The notes under the pieces were generated by a model. It did not search any database, was not told the origin of the DNA, and saw only the letters and a list, made by a program, of their open reading frames with translations. From assembly GCA_902796705.1 (NCBI GenBank), contig CADBQF010000117.1, forward strand, positions 1 through 5,325: a DNA stretch of 5,325 nucleotides, given 5' to 3'. Source of the DNA: Ruminococcus flavefaciens. GTDB lineage: Bacteria; Bacillota; Clostridia; Oscillospirales; Ruminococcaceae. This document shows, in pieces, positions 1-5,325 of the stretch; position 1 is the first letter of the stretch, and each line of letters begins with the position of its first letter. Position numbers and translations under genes: made by a program.

Positions 1-762
1 AAGGCTGAACTCGTCGTTACTGATGAGAACGGCAACGAGACAAGAGAGCTTATCCACGACTTCACAAAGTGCGACGGTATAATCCAGGGACTCCACAACC
101 TTGATGCAAGTATCGCCGGCTTTGCAAGAGCCTGCCTCAACTACGGCCTCGACCTCAAGCAGGACGTATGGTTCGCTTCAAAGGATACTATCTCAAAGAA
201 GTATGACCACCGCTTCAAGGATATCTTCCAGGAGATATACGACAAAGAGTACAAGGAAAAGTACGAAGCTGCCGGCATAGAGTATTTCTATACCCTCATC
301 GATGACGCTGTAGCAAGAGTTATCCGTTCAAACGGAGGATATATCTGGGCTTGCAAGAACTACGACGGCGATGTTATGTCCGATATGGTATCAACAGCTT
401 ACGGAAGCCTTGCAATGATGACTTCTGTTCTCGTATCACCCGACGGCATCTATGAGTACGAAGCTGCACACGGAACAGTTCAGCGTCATTACTACAAGTA
501 CCTCAAGGGCGAAGAGACTTCCACAAACTCTGTTGCAACTATATTCGCATGGAGCGGTGCTTTACGCAAGAGAGGCGAACTCGACGGAACACCCGAACTG
601 TGTGATTTCGCTGACAAGCTTGAAAAGGCTACTATCCAGACTATCGAGGAAGGCGTTATGACAGGCGACCTCTACCTTATTTCAAAGCTCGAAAACAAGA
701 AGAAGGTAGATTCCAAGACATTCCTTGATGAGATAAAGGCAAGACTCGACAAGCTCATGTGA
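1..762 (+). CDS. icd: NADP-dependent isocitrate dehydrogenase, C-terminal part (start outside window)
   Basis: Oxidative decarboxylation of isocitrate to 2-oxoglutarate with reduction of NADP+, in the cytoplasm. The frame is open from base 1 to TGA at 760-762, giving 253 residues; the family is about 400, so roughly 150 N-terminal residues lie upstream. The sequence is of the dimeric, eukaryote-like type: the stretch [20 protein letters not shown] (fragment residues 66-85) closely resembles human IDH1. Metal and substrate aspartates are visible at D101 (LIDDAVA), D124 and D128 (NYDGDVMSD). The cofactor loop GTVQRH (158-163) keeps R162 and H163, which in this family contact the NADP 2'-phosphate, so NADP use is likely. 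Rex follows after 33 bases with no terminator between them, suggesting one transcript. In an anaerobe the enzyme probably supplies 2-oxoglutarate for glutamate synthesis and NADPH. The family call is very secure; only the N-terminus is missing. Confidence 0.96.
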   Translation, partial: KAELVVTDENGNETRELIHDFTKCDGIIQGLHNLDASIAGFARACLNYGLDLKQDVWFASKDTISKKYDHRFKDIFQEIYDKEYKEKYEAAGIEYFYTLIDDAVARVIRSNGGYIWACKNYDGDVMSDMVSTAYGSLAMMTSVLVSPDGIYEYEAAHGTVQRHYYKYLKGEETSTNSVATIFAWSGALRKRGELDGTPELCDFADKLEKATIQTIEEGVMTGDLYLISKLENKKKVDSKTFLDEIKARLDKLM

Positions 763-777
763 GATGCCGTGCCGGAT

Positions 778-783
778 AAGGAG
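778..783 (+). promoter_or_regulatory. Ribosome binding site that favours the ATG start of rex
   Basis: AAGGAG lies 12 bases before ATG 796. It falls inside the alternative GTG-started frame (GTG 769), which itself has no Shine-Dalgarno sequence. The spacing is longer than ideal, but it is the only good site near the start of rex. Confidence 0.6.
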
Positions 784-795
784 AAACGCAGTAAA

Positions 796-1437
796 ATGGC
801 GAAAAATGCTATATCAAATTCGGTGATAAGGAGACTTCCGAGATATTACCGTTTTTTAGGTGATCTTGAAGCAAACGGATATGTCCGTATATCTTCAAGA
901 GAACTGTCAGAAAAAATGGGGCTGACAGCCTCGCAGATCAGACAGGATTTCAATTGTTTCGGTGAATTCGGACAGCAGGGATACGGCTATAATGTAAGTG
1001 AACTCCGCCGCCAGATCGGTATGATACTCGGTCTTGACAAGCAGACTCCCATGATCCTTATCGGTGCGGGTAACCTCGGAACAGCTATAGCGACACACCT
1101 TGATTTCCACAATAGAGGATTTGAGCTTATAGGAGCATTTGATGTCAATCCGGATATCGTGGGAAAACATCTCGGAGACATAACAGTATTGGATATATCT
1201 GAGCTTGAATCTTTCTGCCACGAGAAAAAACCGACAGCAGCGATACTCTGCATACCGAAACAGGCGGCAGAGAACGAAGCTGACAGACTCGTAAAATGCG
1301 GTATACAGGCATTCTGGAATTTCACGCATTACGATCTGAAGATAGCACACAGTGATGTTGTTGTCGAGAACGTTCATCTCGGAGACAGTCTGACGACTCT
1401 TTCATACGGACTGAACTCTATGGAAAAGAATAAGTGA
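796..1437 (+). CDS. rex: Redox-sensing transcriptional repressor Rex
   Basis: Rex is a homodimeric repressor that binds its operator when NAD+ dominates and leaves DNA when NADH rises, turning on fermentation and NADH-using genes in anaerobes. From ATG 796 the protein has 213 residues, the usual family length. An N-terminal winged helix (about residues 1-75) contains the hallmark start IRRLPRYYRFL and the recognition region SQIRQDFNCFGEFGQQGYGYNV. A Rossmann domain follows, with the NAD(H) loop GAGNLG (90-95) and an acidic end of beta-2 at D116 (FDVNP); the C-terminal helix used for domain swapping closes the protein. An in-frame GTG at 769 would add nine residues but lacks a ribosome site, and homologues typically begin close to the ISNSVIRRLPRYY segment, so ATG is preferred. 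The gene probably shares a transcript with the isocitrate dehydrogenase gene before it. Its codons look more A/T-rich than those of the metabolic genes, fitting modest expression. Two Rex-operator-like sites lie downstream. Confidence 0.95.
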   Translation: MAKNAISNSVIRRLPRYYRFLGDLEANGYVRISSRELSEKMGLTASQIRQDFNCFGEFGQQGYGYNVSELRRQIGMILGLDKQTPMILIGAGNLGTAIATHLDFHNRGFELIGAFDVNPDIVGKHLGDITVLDISELESFCHEKKPTAAILCIPKQAAENEADRLVKCGIQAFWNFTHYDLKIAHSDVVVENVHLGDSLTTLSYGLNSMEKNK

Positions 1438-1443
1438 ACAAAC

Positions 1444-1470
1444 CGGACTGTCTGCTTTTCAGGCAGTCCG
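1444..1470 (+). terminator. Strong hairpin just after rex, possible terminator
   Basis: Arms 1444-1454 (CGGACTGTCTG) and 1460-1470 (CAGGCAGTCCG) form an 11-pair stem with a single G-U wobble and a CTTTT loop, beginning six bases past the rex stop. The position is right for a terminator, but no T-run follows the right arm on this strand, so it may terminate weakly, protect the 3' end, or act otherwise. A competing small hairpin (1460-1464 with 1470-1474, CAGGC/GCCTG) uses the same right arm. Confidence 0.5.
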
Positions 1471-1471
1471 C
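1461..1471 (+). repeat. Direct repeat copy 1 (AGGCAGTCCGC)
   Basis: An 11-base exact repeat with 1651-1661. This copy is mostly the right arm of the hairpin after rex. Confidence 0.6.
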
Positions 1472-1503
1472 CTGCAAAGGCTGATCGCCGGAAAATAACG
1501 AGA

Positions 1504-1521
1504 ATGTGAAATAATTATCAA
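1504..1521. promoter_or_regulatory. Candidate Rex operator 1
   Basis: ATGTGAA-ATAA-TTATCAA compared with the Rex consensus TTGTKAA-N4-TTMACAA matches 12 of 14 defined positions; mismatches are the first base and one in the right half. Its right half overlaps the -35 hexamer of a candidate promoter (1515-1543), the geometry expected for repression. AT-rich DNA can give such matches by chance, and the two halves are not perfectly symmetrical. Confidence 0.4.
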
Positions 1522-1543
1522 AGATTTGCCGGCGATATATAAA
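1515..1543 (+). promoter_or_regulatory. Candidate sigma-A promoter overlapping Rex-like site 1
   Basis: TTATCA (1515-1520) and TATAAA (1538-1543) are 17 bases apart, matching 4/6 and 5/6 of the housekeeping consensus. Transcription would start near 1550 and run into the GC-rich structured block, giving either a small RNA or a long leader for fumC. AT-rich surroundings make false positives likely. Confidence 0.3.
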
Positions 1544-1630
1544 AATCGGAATAAAACTATATATACATCAGGTGAACAGGCGGCTTTGTACAGGCTGTCT
1601 GTTTCTGATATACGGTATTTCTGCAAATCG

Positions 1631-1689
1631 CCTGCCGCCACGTATCGGTGAGGCAGTCCGCAAACACCGGCTCTGCGTGGCGACGCAGG
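1631..1689 (+). other. Nested GC-rich hairpin, candidate structured RNA element
   Basis: The outer arms CCTGC-CGCCACG (1631-1642) and CGTGGCG-AC-GCAGG (1676-1689) give 12 pairs with one 2-base bulge. Inside, TCGGTG (1645-1650) pairs with CACCGG (1665-1670), leaving the loop AGGCAGTCCGCAAA. A competing local hairpin, CTGCGT-GGCG-ACGCAG (1673-1688), and an upstream segment CAGGCGGC (1577-1584) that can pair with 1629-1639 give mutually exclusive folds, as in switch-like leaders. I do not recognise a known RNA family (not SRP RNA, T-box or tmRNA by motif). It could be a small RNA, part of a leader, or a decayed repeat. Confidence 0.45.
1651..1661 (+). repeat. Direct repeat copy 2 (AGGCAGTCCGC)
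   Basis: Exact 11-base match to 1461-1471, here in the apical loop of the nested hairpin at 1631-1689. Being identical to the right arm of the hairpin after rex, it can also pair with that hairpin's left arm (1444-1453) with one G-U wobble. Confidence 0.6.
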
Positions 1690-1772
1690 AACTGATATTT
1701 GGTTTACACTTTAAACACATATTAAAAGATATATTGCTATTCATTATAAACTATATATTATTTACAAATATG

Positions 1773-1823
1773 AGAATATCTTATCATTGTTAATAATATA
1801 TCAATATCGAATAAAGATATTCT
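1773..1823. repeat. 51-base inverted repeat surrounding Rex-like site 2
   Basis: AGAATATCTT (1773-1782) is the exact reverse complement of AAGATATTCT (1814-1823). The ten-base arms enclose the Rex-like site at 1787-1804, nearly concentrically (centres 1798 and 1795.5). It could be a second binding palindrome or a cruciform-prone element. Confidence 0.55.
1787..1804. promoter_or_regulatory. Candidate Rex operator 2, upstream of fumC
   Basis: TTGTTAA-TAAT-ATATCAA has a perfect left half and a 5/7 right half against TTGTTAA-N4-TTAACAA, the Rex site described in Clostridia; flanking A1786 and T1805 extend the symmetry. It lies 30 bases before the -35 of the fumC promoter, further upstream than typical repressor sites, so it may act on another start or with a second site. 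The nearby rex gene and the redox role of the downstream genes support it. Confidence 0.55.
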
Positions 1824-1833
1824 GAAACAGCAT

Positions 1834-1862
1834 TTGAATTTGTCTCCGCTTGCTGTTATACT
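1834..1862 (+). promoter_or_regulatory. Probable sigma-A promoter of fumC-hdrBCA, extended -10
   Basis: TTGAAT (1834-1839) and TATACT (1857-1862) have an ideal 17-base spacer, and TG at 1854-1855 adds an extended -10 element. Transcription would begin near 1869, leaving a leader of about 70 bases. This is the best promoter match in the spacer. Confidence 0.65.
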
Positions 1863-1875
1863 ATTATTAAAGAGT

Positions 1876-1902
1876 CTGACAGTTTTTTATCATTCTGTTC
1901 AG
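1876..1902 (+). other. Small hairpin in the fumC leader
   Basis: CTGACAG (1876-1882) pairs with CTGTTCAG (1895-1902), seven pairs with one bulged T and a 12-base loop. It would sit close to the 5' end of the predicted transcript, where it could stabilise the mRNA. It is modest in strength and may have no function. Confidence 0.3.
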
Positions 1903-1939
1903 GCGTGCAAAATCAAATTTTTCTGGGAGTGGATATTTA

Positions 1940-3316
1940 ATGGAATACCGTATCGAACACGATTCTATGGGCGAGGTAAAAGTCCCTGCTGACAAGTACT
2001 GGGCAGCTCAGACTGAAAGAAGCCATGAGAACTTCCTCATAGGTGTCGGCATCGAGACTATGCCCCGTGAGATCACCCACGCTTTTGGCATACTCAAAAA
2101 GGCTGCTGCAACTGCAAACCACAGCCTCAAGCCTGAAAAGATGACTGACGAGAAGCTTTCTGCTGTTTCTCAGGCCTGCGACGAAGTTATCAGCGGTTCG
2201 CTCAATGAGCATTTCCCGCTCGTTGTATGGCAGACCGGAAGCGGAACTCAGTCAAATATGAACGCTAATGAGGTCATTGCCAACAGAGGAAATGAGATCG
2301 CCGGCAAAAAGCTCCTTCACCCGAATGATGACATCAACATGAGCCAGTCCTCAAATGATACTTTCCCGACTGCTATGCACATCGCTGCTGTTATTGCGAT
2401 AGAGGATAAGGTCATTCCGGCTATTGATACTCTCACAGCTACCTTCAAGCGTCTTGAAGAGGAGAACGAGGGCATCGTGAAGAGCGGACGTACTCACCTC
2501 CAGGATGCAACTCCGATCAAGTTCTCACAGGAGATAAGCGGTTGGAGAGCTTCTCTCGAAAAGGACAGAAAGATGCTCCTGACGGCTGCTGAAGAACTCA
2601 AGGAACTCGCTCTCGGCGGTACGGCTGTAGGTACCGGACTCAATGCACCTGCCGGTTTCGCTGAAAAGGCTGCCGAAGCCATAAGCGGACTTACAGGAAA
2701 GAAGTTCATCACTTCACCTAATAAATTCCACTCTCTTACTTCAAAGGACGAGATAGTATTCGCACACGGAGCATTAAAGGCTCTTGCTGCTGATATGATG
2801 AAGATAGCCAATGATGTACGCTGGCTCGCTTCCGGTCCGAGAGACGGCCTCGGAGAGATCTTTATCCCCGAAAACGAACCCGGCTCTTCGATCATGCCCG
2901 GCAAGGTAAATCCCACACAGTGCGAACAGGTAACAATGGTCGCTGTTCAGGTAATGGGCAACGATGTGGCTGTAGGAATGGCTGCTTCACAGGGCAACTT
3001 TGAGCTGAATGTGTTCATGCCTGTTTGTGCTTACAATTTCCTCCAGTCAGCAAGGCTCCTCGCTGAATCCATACTCTCGTTCAATAAGAACTGTGCAGTC
3101 GGCATCAGGGCAAACAAGGAGAAGATGCACCATAATCTCCACAATTCCCTTATGCTCGTGACAGCACTCAATCCGTACATCGGCTATGAGAATGCTGCCA
3201 AGACTGCAAAGAAAGCATTCAAGGACAATATCTCCCTCAGGCAGGCTTGCGTGGAACTCGGATTCCTCACGGAAGAAAAATTCGATGAGGTCTTCCACCC
3301 TGAAAATATGGTCTGA
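1940..3316 (+). CDS. fumC: Class II fumarate hydratase (fumarase C)
   Basis: Reversible hydration of fumarate to (S)-malate in the cytoplasm by the oxygen-stable, cluster-free, tetrameric fumarase of the aspartase/fumarase superfamily. The 458 residues are full family length. Family signatures appear in order: TGSGTQSNMNANEVIANR (from 99), SSND (137-140), SGRTHLQDATP with H186 corresponding to the catalytic histidine of E. coli FumC, and the mobile loop GSSIMPGKVNP (315-325) carrying S316/S317. The NMN after TQS and the THLQDATP segment favour fumarase over aspartase, although the two are close relatives. The start ATG 1940 follows GGGAG at 1925-1929. It is the first gene of a run with hdrBCA (19-base gap), under the promoter at 1834-1862. 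In an anaerobe it would act either toward fumarate in succinate formation or toward malate. Confidence 0.95.
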   Translation: MEYRIEHDSMGEVKVPADKYWAAQTERSHENFLIGVGIETMPREITHAFGILKKAAATANHSLKPEKMTDEKLSAVSQACDEVISGSLNEHFPLVVWQTGSGTQSNMNANEVIANRGNEIAGKKLLHPNDDINMSQSSNDTFPTAMHIAAVIAIEDKVIPAIDTLTATFKRLEEENEGIVKSGRTHLQDATPIKFSQEISGWRASLEKDRKMLLTAAEELKELALGGTAVGTGLNAPAGFAEKAAEAISGLTGKKFITSPNKFHSLTSKDEIVFAHGALKALAADMMKIANDVRWLASGPRDGLGEIFIPENEPGSSIMPGKVNPTQCEQVTMVAVQVMGNDVAVGMAASQGNFELNVFMPVCAYNFLQSARLLAESILSFNKNCAVGIRANKEKMHHNLHNSLMLVTALNPYIGYENAAKTAKKAFKDNISLRQACVELGFLTEEKFDEVFHPENMV

Positions 3317-3335
3317 TCAAGAAAGGAAGCGTACT

Positions 3336-4133
3336 ATGAATACGTTTACATATTATCCCGGCTGTACGCTCAGAACCAAGGCAAAGGATCTTGATACTTA
3401 CGCAAGATCCTCAGCCGAGGCTCTCGGTATAGAGCTCGTCGAGCCGGAAAACTGGCAGTGCTGCGGCGGTGCCTATACAACAGCAAAGGACGAGATAGCT
3501 ACAAAGCTCTCAGCGGTAAGGACTCTCAATGCTGCAAAGGAAGCAGGAAATGCCCTCGTTACAGTCTGTTCAGCCTGTCACAACGTCATAAAGCAGACGA
3601 ATTACGATATTTCCAACGATGAGGAAATGGCTTCAAAGGTAAACAACTATCTCAAACTCGACGAGGCTTATACGGGTGAGACTACAGTGTATCATTACCT
3701 TGAACTCCTGCGTGACGTTGTGGGATTCGACGAACTCAAAAAGAAAGTCGTGAATCCGCTCAAAGGAAAGAAGATCGCCGCTTATTACGGATGTCTCCTC
3801 CTCCGTCCGGCAAAGGCACTTGCCATGGACGATCCGGAAAATCCGACTATAATGGAAGATTTCATAAAGGCTATCGGTGCTACACCTGTTATATACGCCC
3901 AGAGAAACGAATGCTGCGGCGGATATATCACTATGGAGGACAAGGCTCAGGCTTCAAAGAGAAGTGCGTCAGTCATGGATTCAGCTAAGGATCAGGGAGC
4001 TGAAATGGTCGTTACAGCCTGTCCGCTGTGCCTTTACAATCTGAAGAAGAATTCCGGCAGCGAGCTTCCGGTATATTATTTCACAGAGCTTCTTGCTGAA
4101 GCACTCGGCTTAAAGGAGGCAAACAATGGATAA
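3336..4133 (+). CDS. hdrB: HdrB-like heterodisulfide reductase subunit B (two CCG domains)
   Basis: In methanogens HdrB carries the disulfide-reducing site of the HdrABC complex, built on two noncubane [4Fe-4S] clusters. This 265-residue protein has both cysteine-rich CCG domains: C10, C42-C43, C78 and C81 (motifs YPGC, WQCCGG, CSACHN), then C153, C193-C194, C229 and C232 (YYGC, NECCGG, CPLC). All ten cluster cysteines are present, so it should be active. It has no signal peptide or membrane segment and is soluble. ATG 3336 follows AAAGGA (3322-3327) at eight bases; the open frame extends back to 3186 inside fumC, but that is overlap. The stop overlaps hdrC by eight bases, indicating translational coupling. 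A bacterium of this kind would not be expected to have coenzymes M and B, so the substrate is unknown; bacterial relatives work with FlxABCD, MvhD or other NADH/ferredoxin partners. Confidence 0.92.
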   Translation: MNTFTYYPGCTLRTKAKDLDTYARSSAEALGIELVEPENWQCCGGAYTTAKDEIATKLSAVRTLNAAKEAGNALVTVCSACHNVIKQTNYDISNDEEMASKVNNYLKLDEAYTGETTVYHYLELLRDVVGFDELKKKVVNPLKGKKIAAYYGCLLLRPAKALAMDDPENPTIMEDFIKAIGATPVIYAQRNECCGGYITMEDKAQASKRSASVMDSAKDQGAEMVVTACPLCLYNLKKNSGSELPVYYFTELLAEALGLKEANNG

Positions 4134-4509
4134 TAAACTCAAGGAGCAGGTACTCCGTTCAAGCGGAGCAAATGTCCTCAAGTGTATGCGTTGCGGAAAA
4201 TGTTCCGGAACGTGTCCCTCCTATGATGAGATGGAATACCATCCGCATCAGTTCGTGTATATGGTCGAGAAAGGCGATATACAGACACTCATGGATTCAA
4301 AGTCCATATATAAATGCCTTACTTGCTTTGCCTGTGTTGACAGATGTCCCAGAGGCGTTGAACCGGCAAAGGTAGTCGAGGCTGTACGTCTTGCTGCTGT
4401 ACGCCAGCAGGGAAACAACCACCTGATACCCGATCAGATACCGGATATGCTCGACGACGATCTGCCGCAGCAGGCTATCGTTACGGCATTCAGGAAGTAT
4501 ACCAAGTAA
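4126..4509 (+). CDS. hdrC: HdrC-like heterodisulfide reductase subunit C (2x[4Fe-4S])
   Basis: A small iron-sulfur protein that passes electrons from HdrA to HdrB. Its 127 residues contain two cubane cluster motifs: C20-x2-C23-x2-C26-x3-C30-P and C64-x2-C67-x2-C70-x3-C74-P. It is somewhat shorter than methanogen HdrC, with only a short tail after the second motif, but the cluster-binding core is complete. ATG 4126 has a near-perfect site AAAGGAGG (4112-4119) inside the end of hdrB, six bases away. The overlap with hdrB and the 12-base gap to hdrA imply equal expression of the three subunits. Generic ferredoxin-like proteins share these motifs, but placement between hdrB and hdrA makes HdrC the clear reading. 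Confidence 0.91.
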   Translation: MDNKLKEQVLRSSGANVLKCMRCGKCSGTCPSYDEMEYHPHQFVYMVEKGDIQTLMDSKSIYKCLTCFACVDRCPRGVEPAKVVEAVRLAAVRQQGNNHLIPDQIPDMLDDDLPQQAIVTAFRKYTK

Positions 4510-4521
4510 GGAGGAGATAAT

Positions 4522-5325
4522 ATGCAGAGGATAGGTGTATTTGTCTGTCATTGCGGAACTAATATCGCCGCTACTGTGGACGTAAAAACTGTTGCCGAAG
4601 TTCTCGGCCATGAGCCTGGTGTCGTTATCTCCCAGGATTATCAGTATATGTGTTCGGAATCCGGACAGAACCTCGTCAAGAACGCTATAAAGGAACATAA
4701 CCTCACAGGTGTCGTTATCTGTTCATGTTCTCCGAGAATGCACGAGAATACTTTCAGAAAGGCTGCTGCTGCTGCCGGACTCAACCCGTATCTCGTTGAG
4801 ATCGCCAATATCCGTGAGCAGTGTTCATGGATACACAAGGATATAGCTACAGCTACCGAAAAGGCTATAATCCTCGGCAAAGCTGCCGTTGCAAAAGTAC
4901 ATCTCAATGTCCCGCTCACAGCCGGCGAAAGCCCTGTTGTCAAGAGAGCATTGGTCATCGGCGGAGGTATCGCCGGTATACAGACTGCCCTTGATATCGC
5001 AGAGGCAGGCTTTGATGTCGATATAGTTGAGAAGAATCCTACTATCGGCGGCAAAATGGCTCAGATAGACAAGACTTTCCCGACTCTCGACTGTGCTGCC
5101 TGTATCCTCACACCTAAAATGGTAGAGGCTTCACAGAACGAGAAAATACATATCCATTCATTCAGTGAGGTAACAGATGTAAAGGGCTTCGTAGGAAATT
5201 TCACTGTTACTATAAAGAAGAAGGCTCGCTTCGTTGACGAGACAAAGTGTACAGGCTGCGGACTCTGTACAGAGAAATGTCCGATGAAGAAAGTCCCCAA
5301 CGAATTCAACATGGGACTCGATAAC
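4522..5325 (+). CDS. hdrA: HdrA-like heterodisulfide reductase subunit A, N-terminal part (truncated by window end)
   Basis: HdrA is the flavin subunit of Hdr complexes and the site of flavin-based electron bifurcation in characterised members. The first 268 codons are present and the frame is still open at the last base; HdrA proteins are usually about 650 residues or more. Visible parts in order: an N-terminal cluster domain (CHCG at C9/C11, C44, CSCSPRMHE at C67/C69, and C101 in REQCSW), an FAD-binding Rossmann motif GGGIAG (147-152) with the acid E170 ending the next strand, the HdrA-specific TLDCAACILTPKM (C191, C194), and a ferredoxin motif C243-x2-C246-x2-C249-x3-C253-P. No selenocysteine codon is seen at these positions. 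ATG 4522 has AAGGAGG (4508-4514) seven bases upstream, overlapping the hdrC stop. Whether a partner such as flxABCD or mvhD follows cannot be seen. Confidence 0.94.
   Translation, partial: MQRIGVFVCHCGTNIAATVDVKTVAEVLGHEPGVVISQDYQYMCSESGQNLVKNAIKEHNLTGVVICSCSPRMHENTFRKAAAAAGLNPYLVEIANIREQCSWIHKDIATATEKAIILGKAAVAKVHLNVPLTAGESPVVKRALVIGGGIAGIQTALDIAEAGFDVDIVEKNPTIGGKMAQIDKTFPTLDCAACILTPKMVEASQNEKIHIHSFSEVTDVKGFVGNFTVTIKKKARFVDETKCTGCGLCTEKCPMKKVPNEFNMGLDN

Larger units (their letters stand above)
1438..1939. other. 502-base intergenic region rich in regulatory and structural signals
   Basis: There is no supported protein gene here. The only sizeable plus-strand frame (GTG 1572 to 1793) has no ribosome site and no recognisable protein. 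Composition changes sharply: GC-rich islands at 1444-1490 and 1571-1690 alternate with very AT-rich DNA at 1500-1570 and 1690-1830. Besides the elements listed separately, it holds an inverted repeat ATCGCCGG (1484-1491) / CCGGCGAT (1529-1536) around the first Rex-like site, a small inverted repeat GTTTA/TAAAC (1702-1716), and a second weak promoter candidate, TTGCTA (1734-1739) and TATTAT (1756-1761) with a 16-base spacer. Confidence 0.75.

Noticed and set aside
907..1377. Minus-strand 156-codon frame inside rex
   Set aside because: Antisense to a clear rex gene, with no domain or ribosome site support.
1459..1641. Minus-strand 60-codon frame
   Set aside because: It lies over the hairpin and Rex-like site, has no recognisable domain, and shows no supporting start signal.
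1702..1716. GTTTA-CACTT-TAAAC as a third Rex site
   Set aside because: Only 10 of 14 positions fit at best and the half-sites are offset; treated as a chance small inverted repeat in AT-rich DNA.
1572..1793. Small plus-strand frame of 73 codons in the spacer, starting at GTG
   Set aside because: No ribosome site; it runs across the structured GC-rich block and then very AT-rich DNA, and the product resembles nothing I know.
2494..2916. Minus-strand 140-codon frame inside fumC
   Set aside because: Antisense shadow of a strongly conserved gene; its composition simply mirrors fumC codons.
3186..3335. In-frame extension of hdrB back into fumC
   Set aside because: It would overlap the conserved end of fumC; ATG 3336 has a proper ribosome site and the protein then begins as HdrB proteins do (MNTFTYYPGC).
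4641..5312. Minus-strand frames inside hdrA (4641-5054 and 5061-5312)
   Set aside because: Opposite an intact HdrA reading frame with all expected cysteine and FAD motifs.

Overview
The window looks like the chromosome of a strictly anaerobic Gram-positive bacterium, most likely a Ruminococcus-like member of the Clostridia. This is inferred from the gene content (a Rex redox sensor, a eukaryote-like NADP isocitrate dehydrogenase, soluble Hdr-type electron-transfer proteins), strong AAGGAGG ribosome binding sites, C-ending codons in the metabolic genes and AT-rich spacers. Nothing in the sequence names the species. All recognisable genes are on the + strand; no tRNA, rRNA, CRISPR array, insertion sequence or phage gene is visible.

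Region 1 (1-1437) holds the C-terminal two thirds of an NADP-dependent isocitrate dehydrogenase, followed closely by rex, the NADH/NAD+-sensing repressor. The gap is short and has no terminator, so the two are probably co-transcribed. A strong hairpin without a clear U-tract follows rex.

Region 2 (1438-1939) is a 502-base spacer with no convincing protein gene but with many signals. It contains two sequences resembling the clostridial Rex operator (1504-1521 and 1787-1804), a candidate promoter overlapping the first, a GC-rich block that can fold into a long nested hairpin (1631-1689), a 51-base inverted repeat centred near the second operator (1773-1823), and a good extended -10 promoter (1834-1862) ahead of the next gene.

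Region 3 (1940-5325) is a tight gene run: class II fumarase (fumC), then hdrB, hdrC and the first 268 codons of hdrA. Gaps are 19 bases, an 8-base overlap and 12 bases. HdrB keeps all ten cysteines for two noncubane clusters, HdrC has two 4Fe-4S motifs, and HdrA has its N-terminal cysteine domain, an FAD-binding fold and the start of a ferredoxin domain, so an intact soluble HdrABC module is expected.

Taken together the window links carbon flow around 2-oxoglutarate and fumarate with a flavin-based electron-transfer complex and with a regulator that reads the NADH pool. The most interesting proposal is that Rex, encoded just upstream, controls the fumC-hdrBCA run, and that fumarase and this Hdr complex share a redox pathway. 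Both are inferences. The structured RNA-like block in the spacer is the least explained part.
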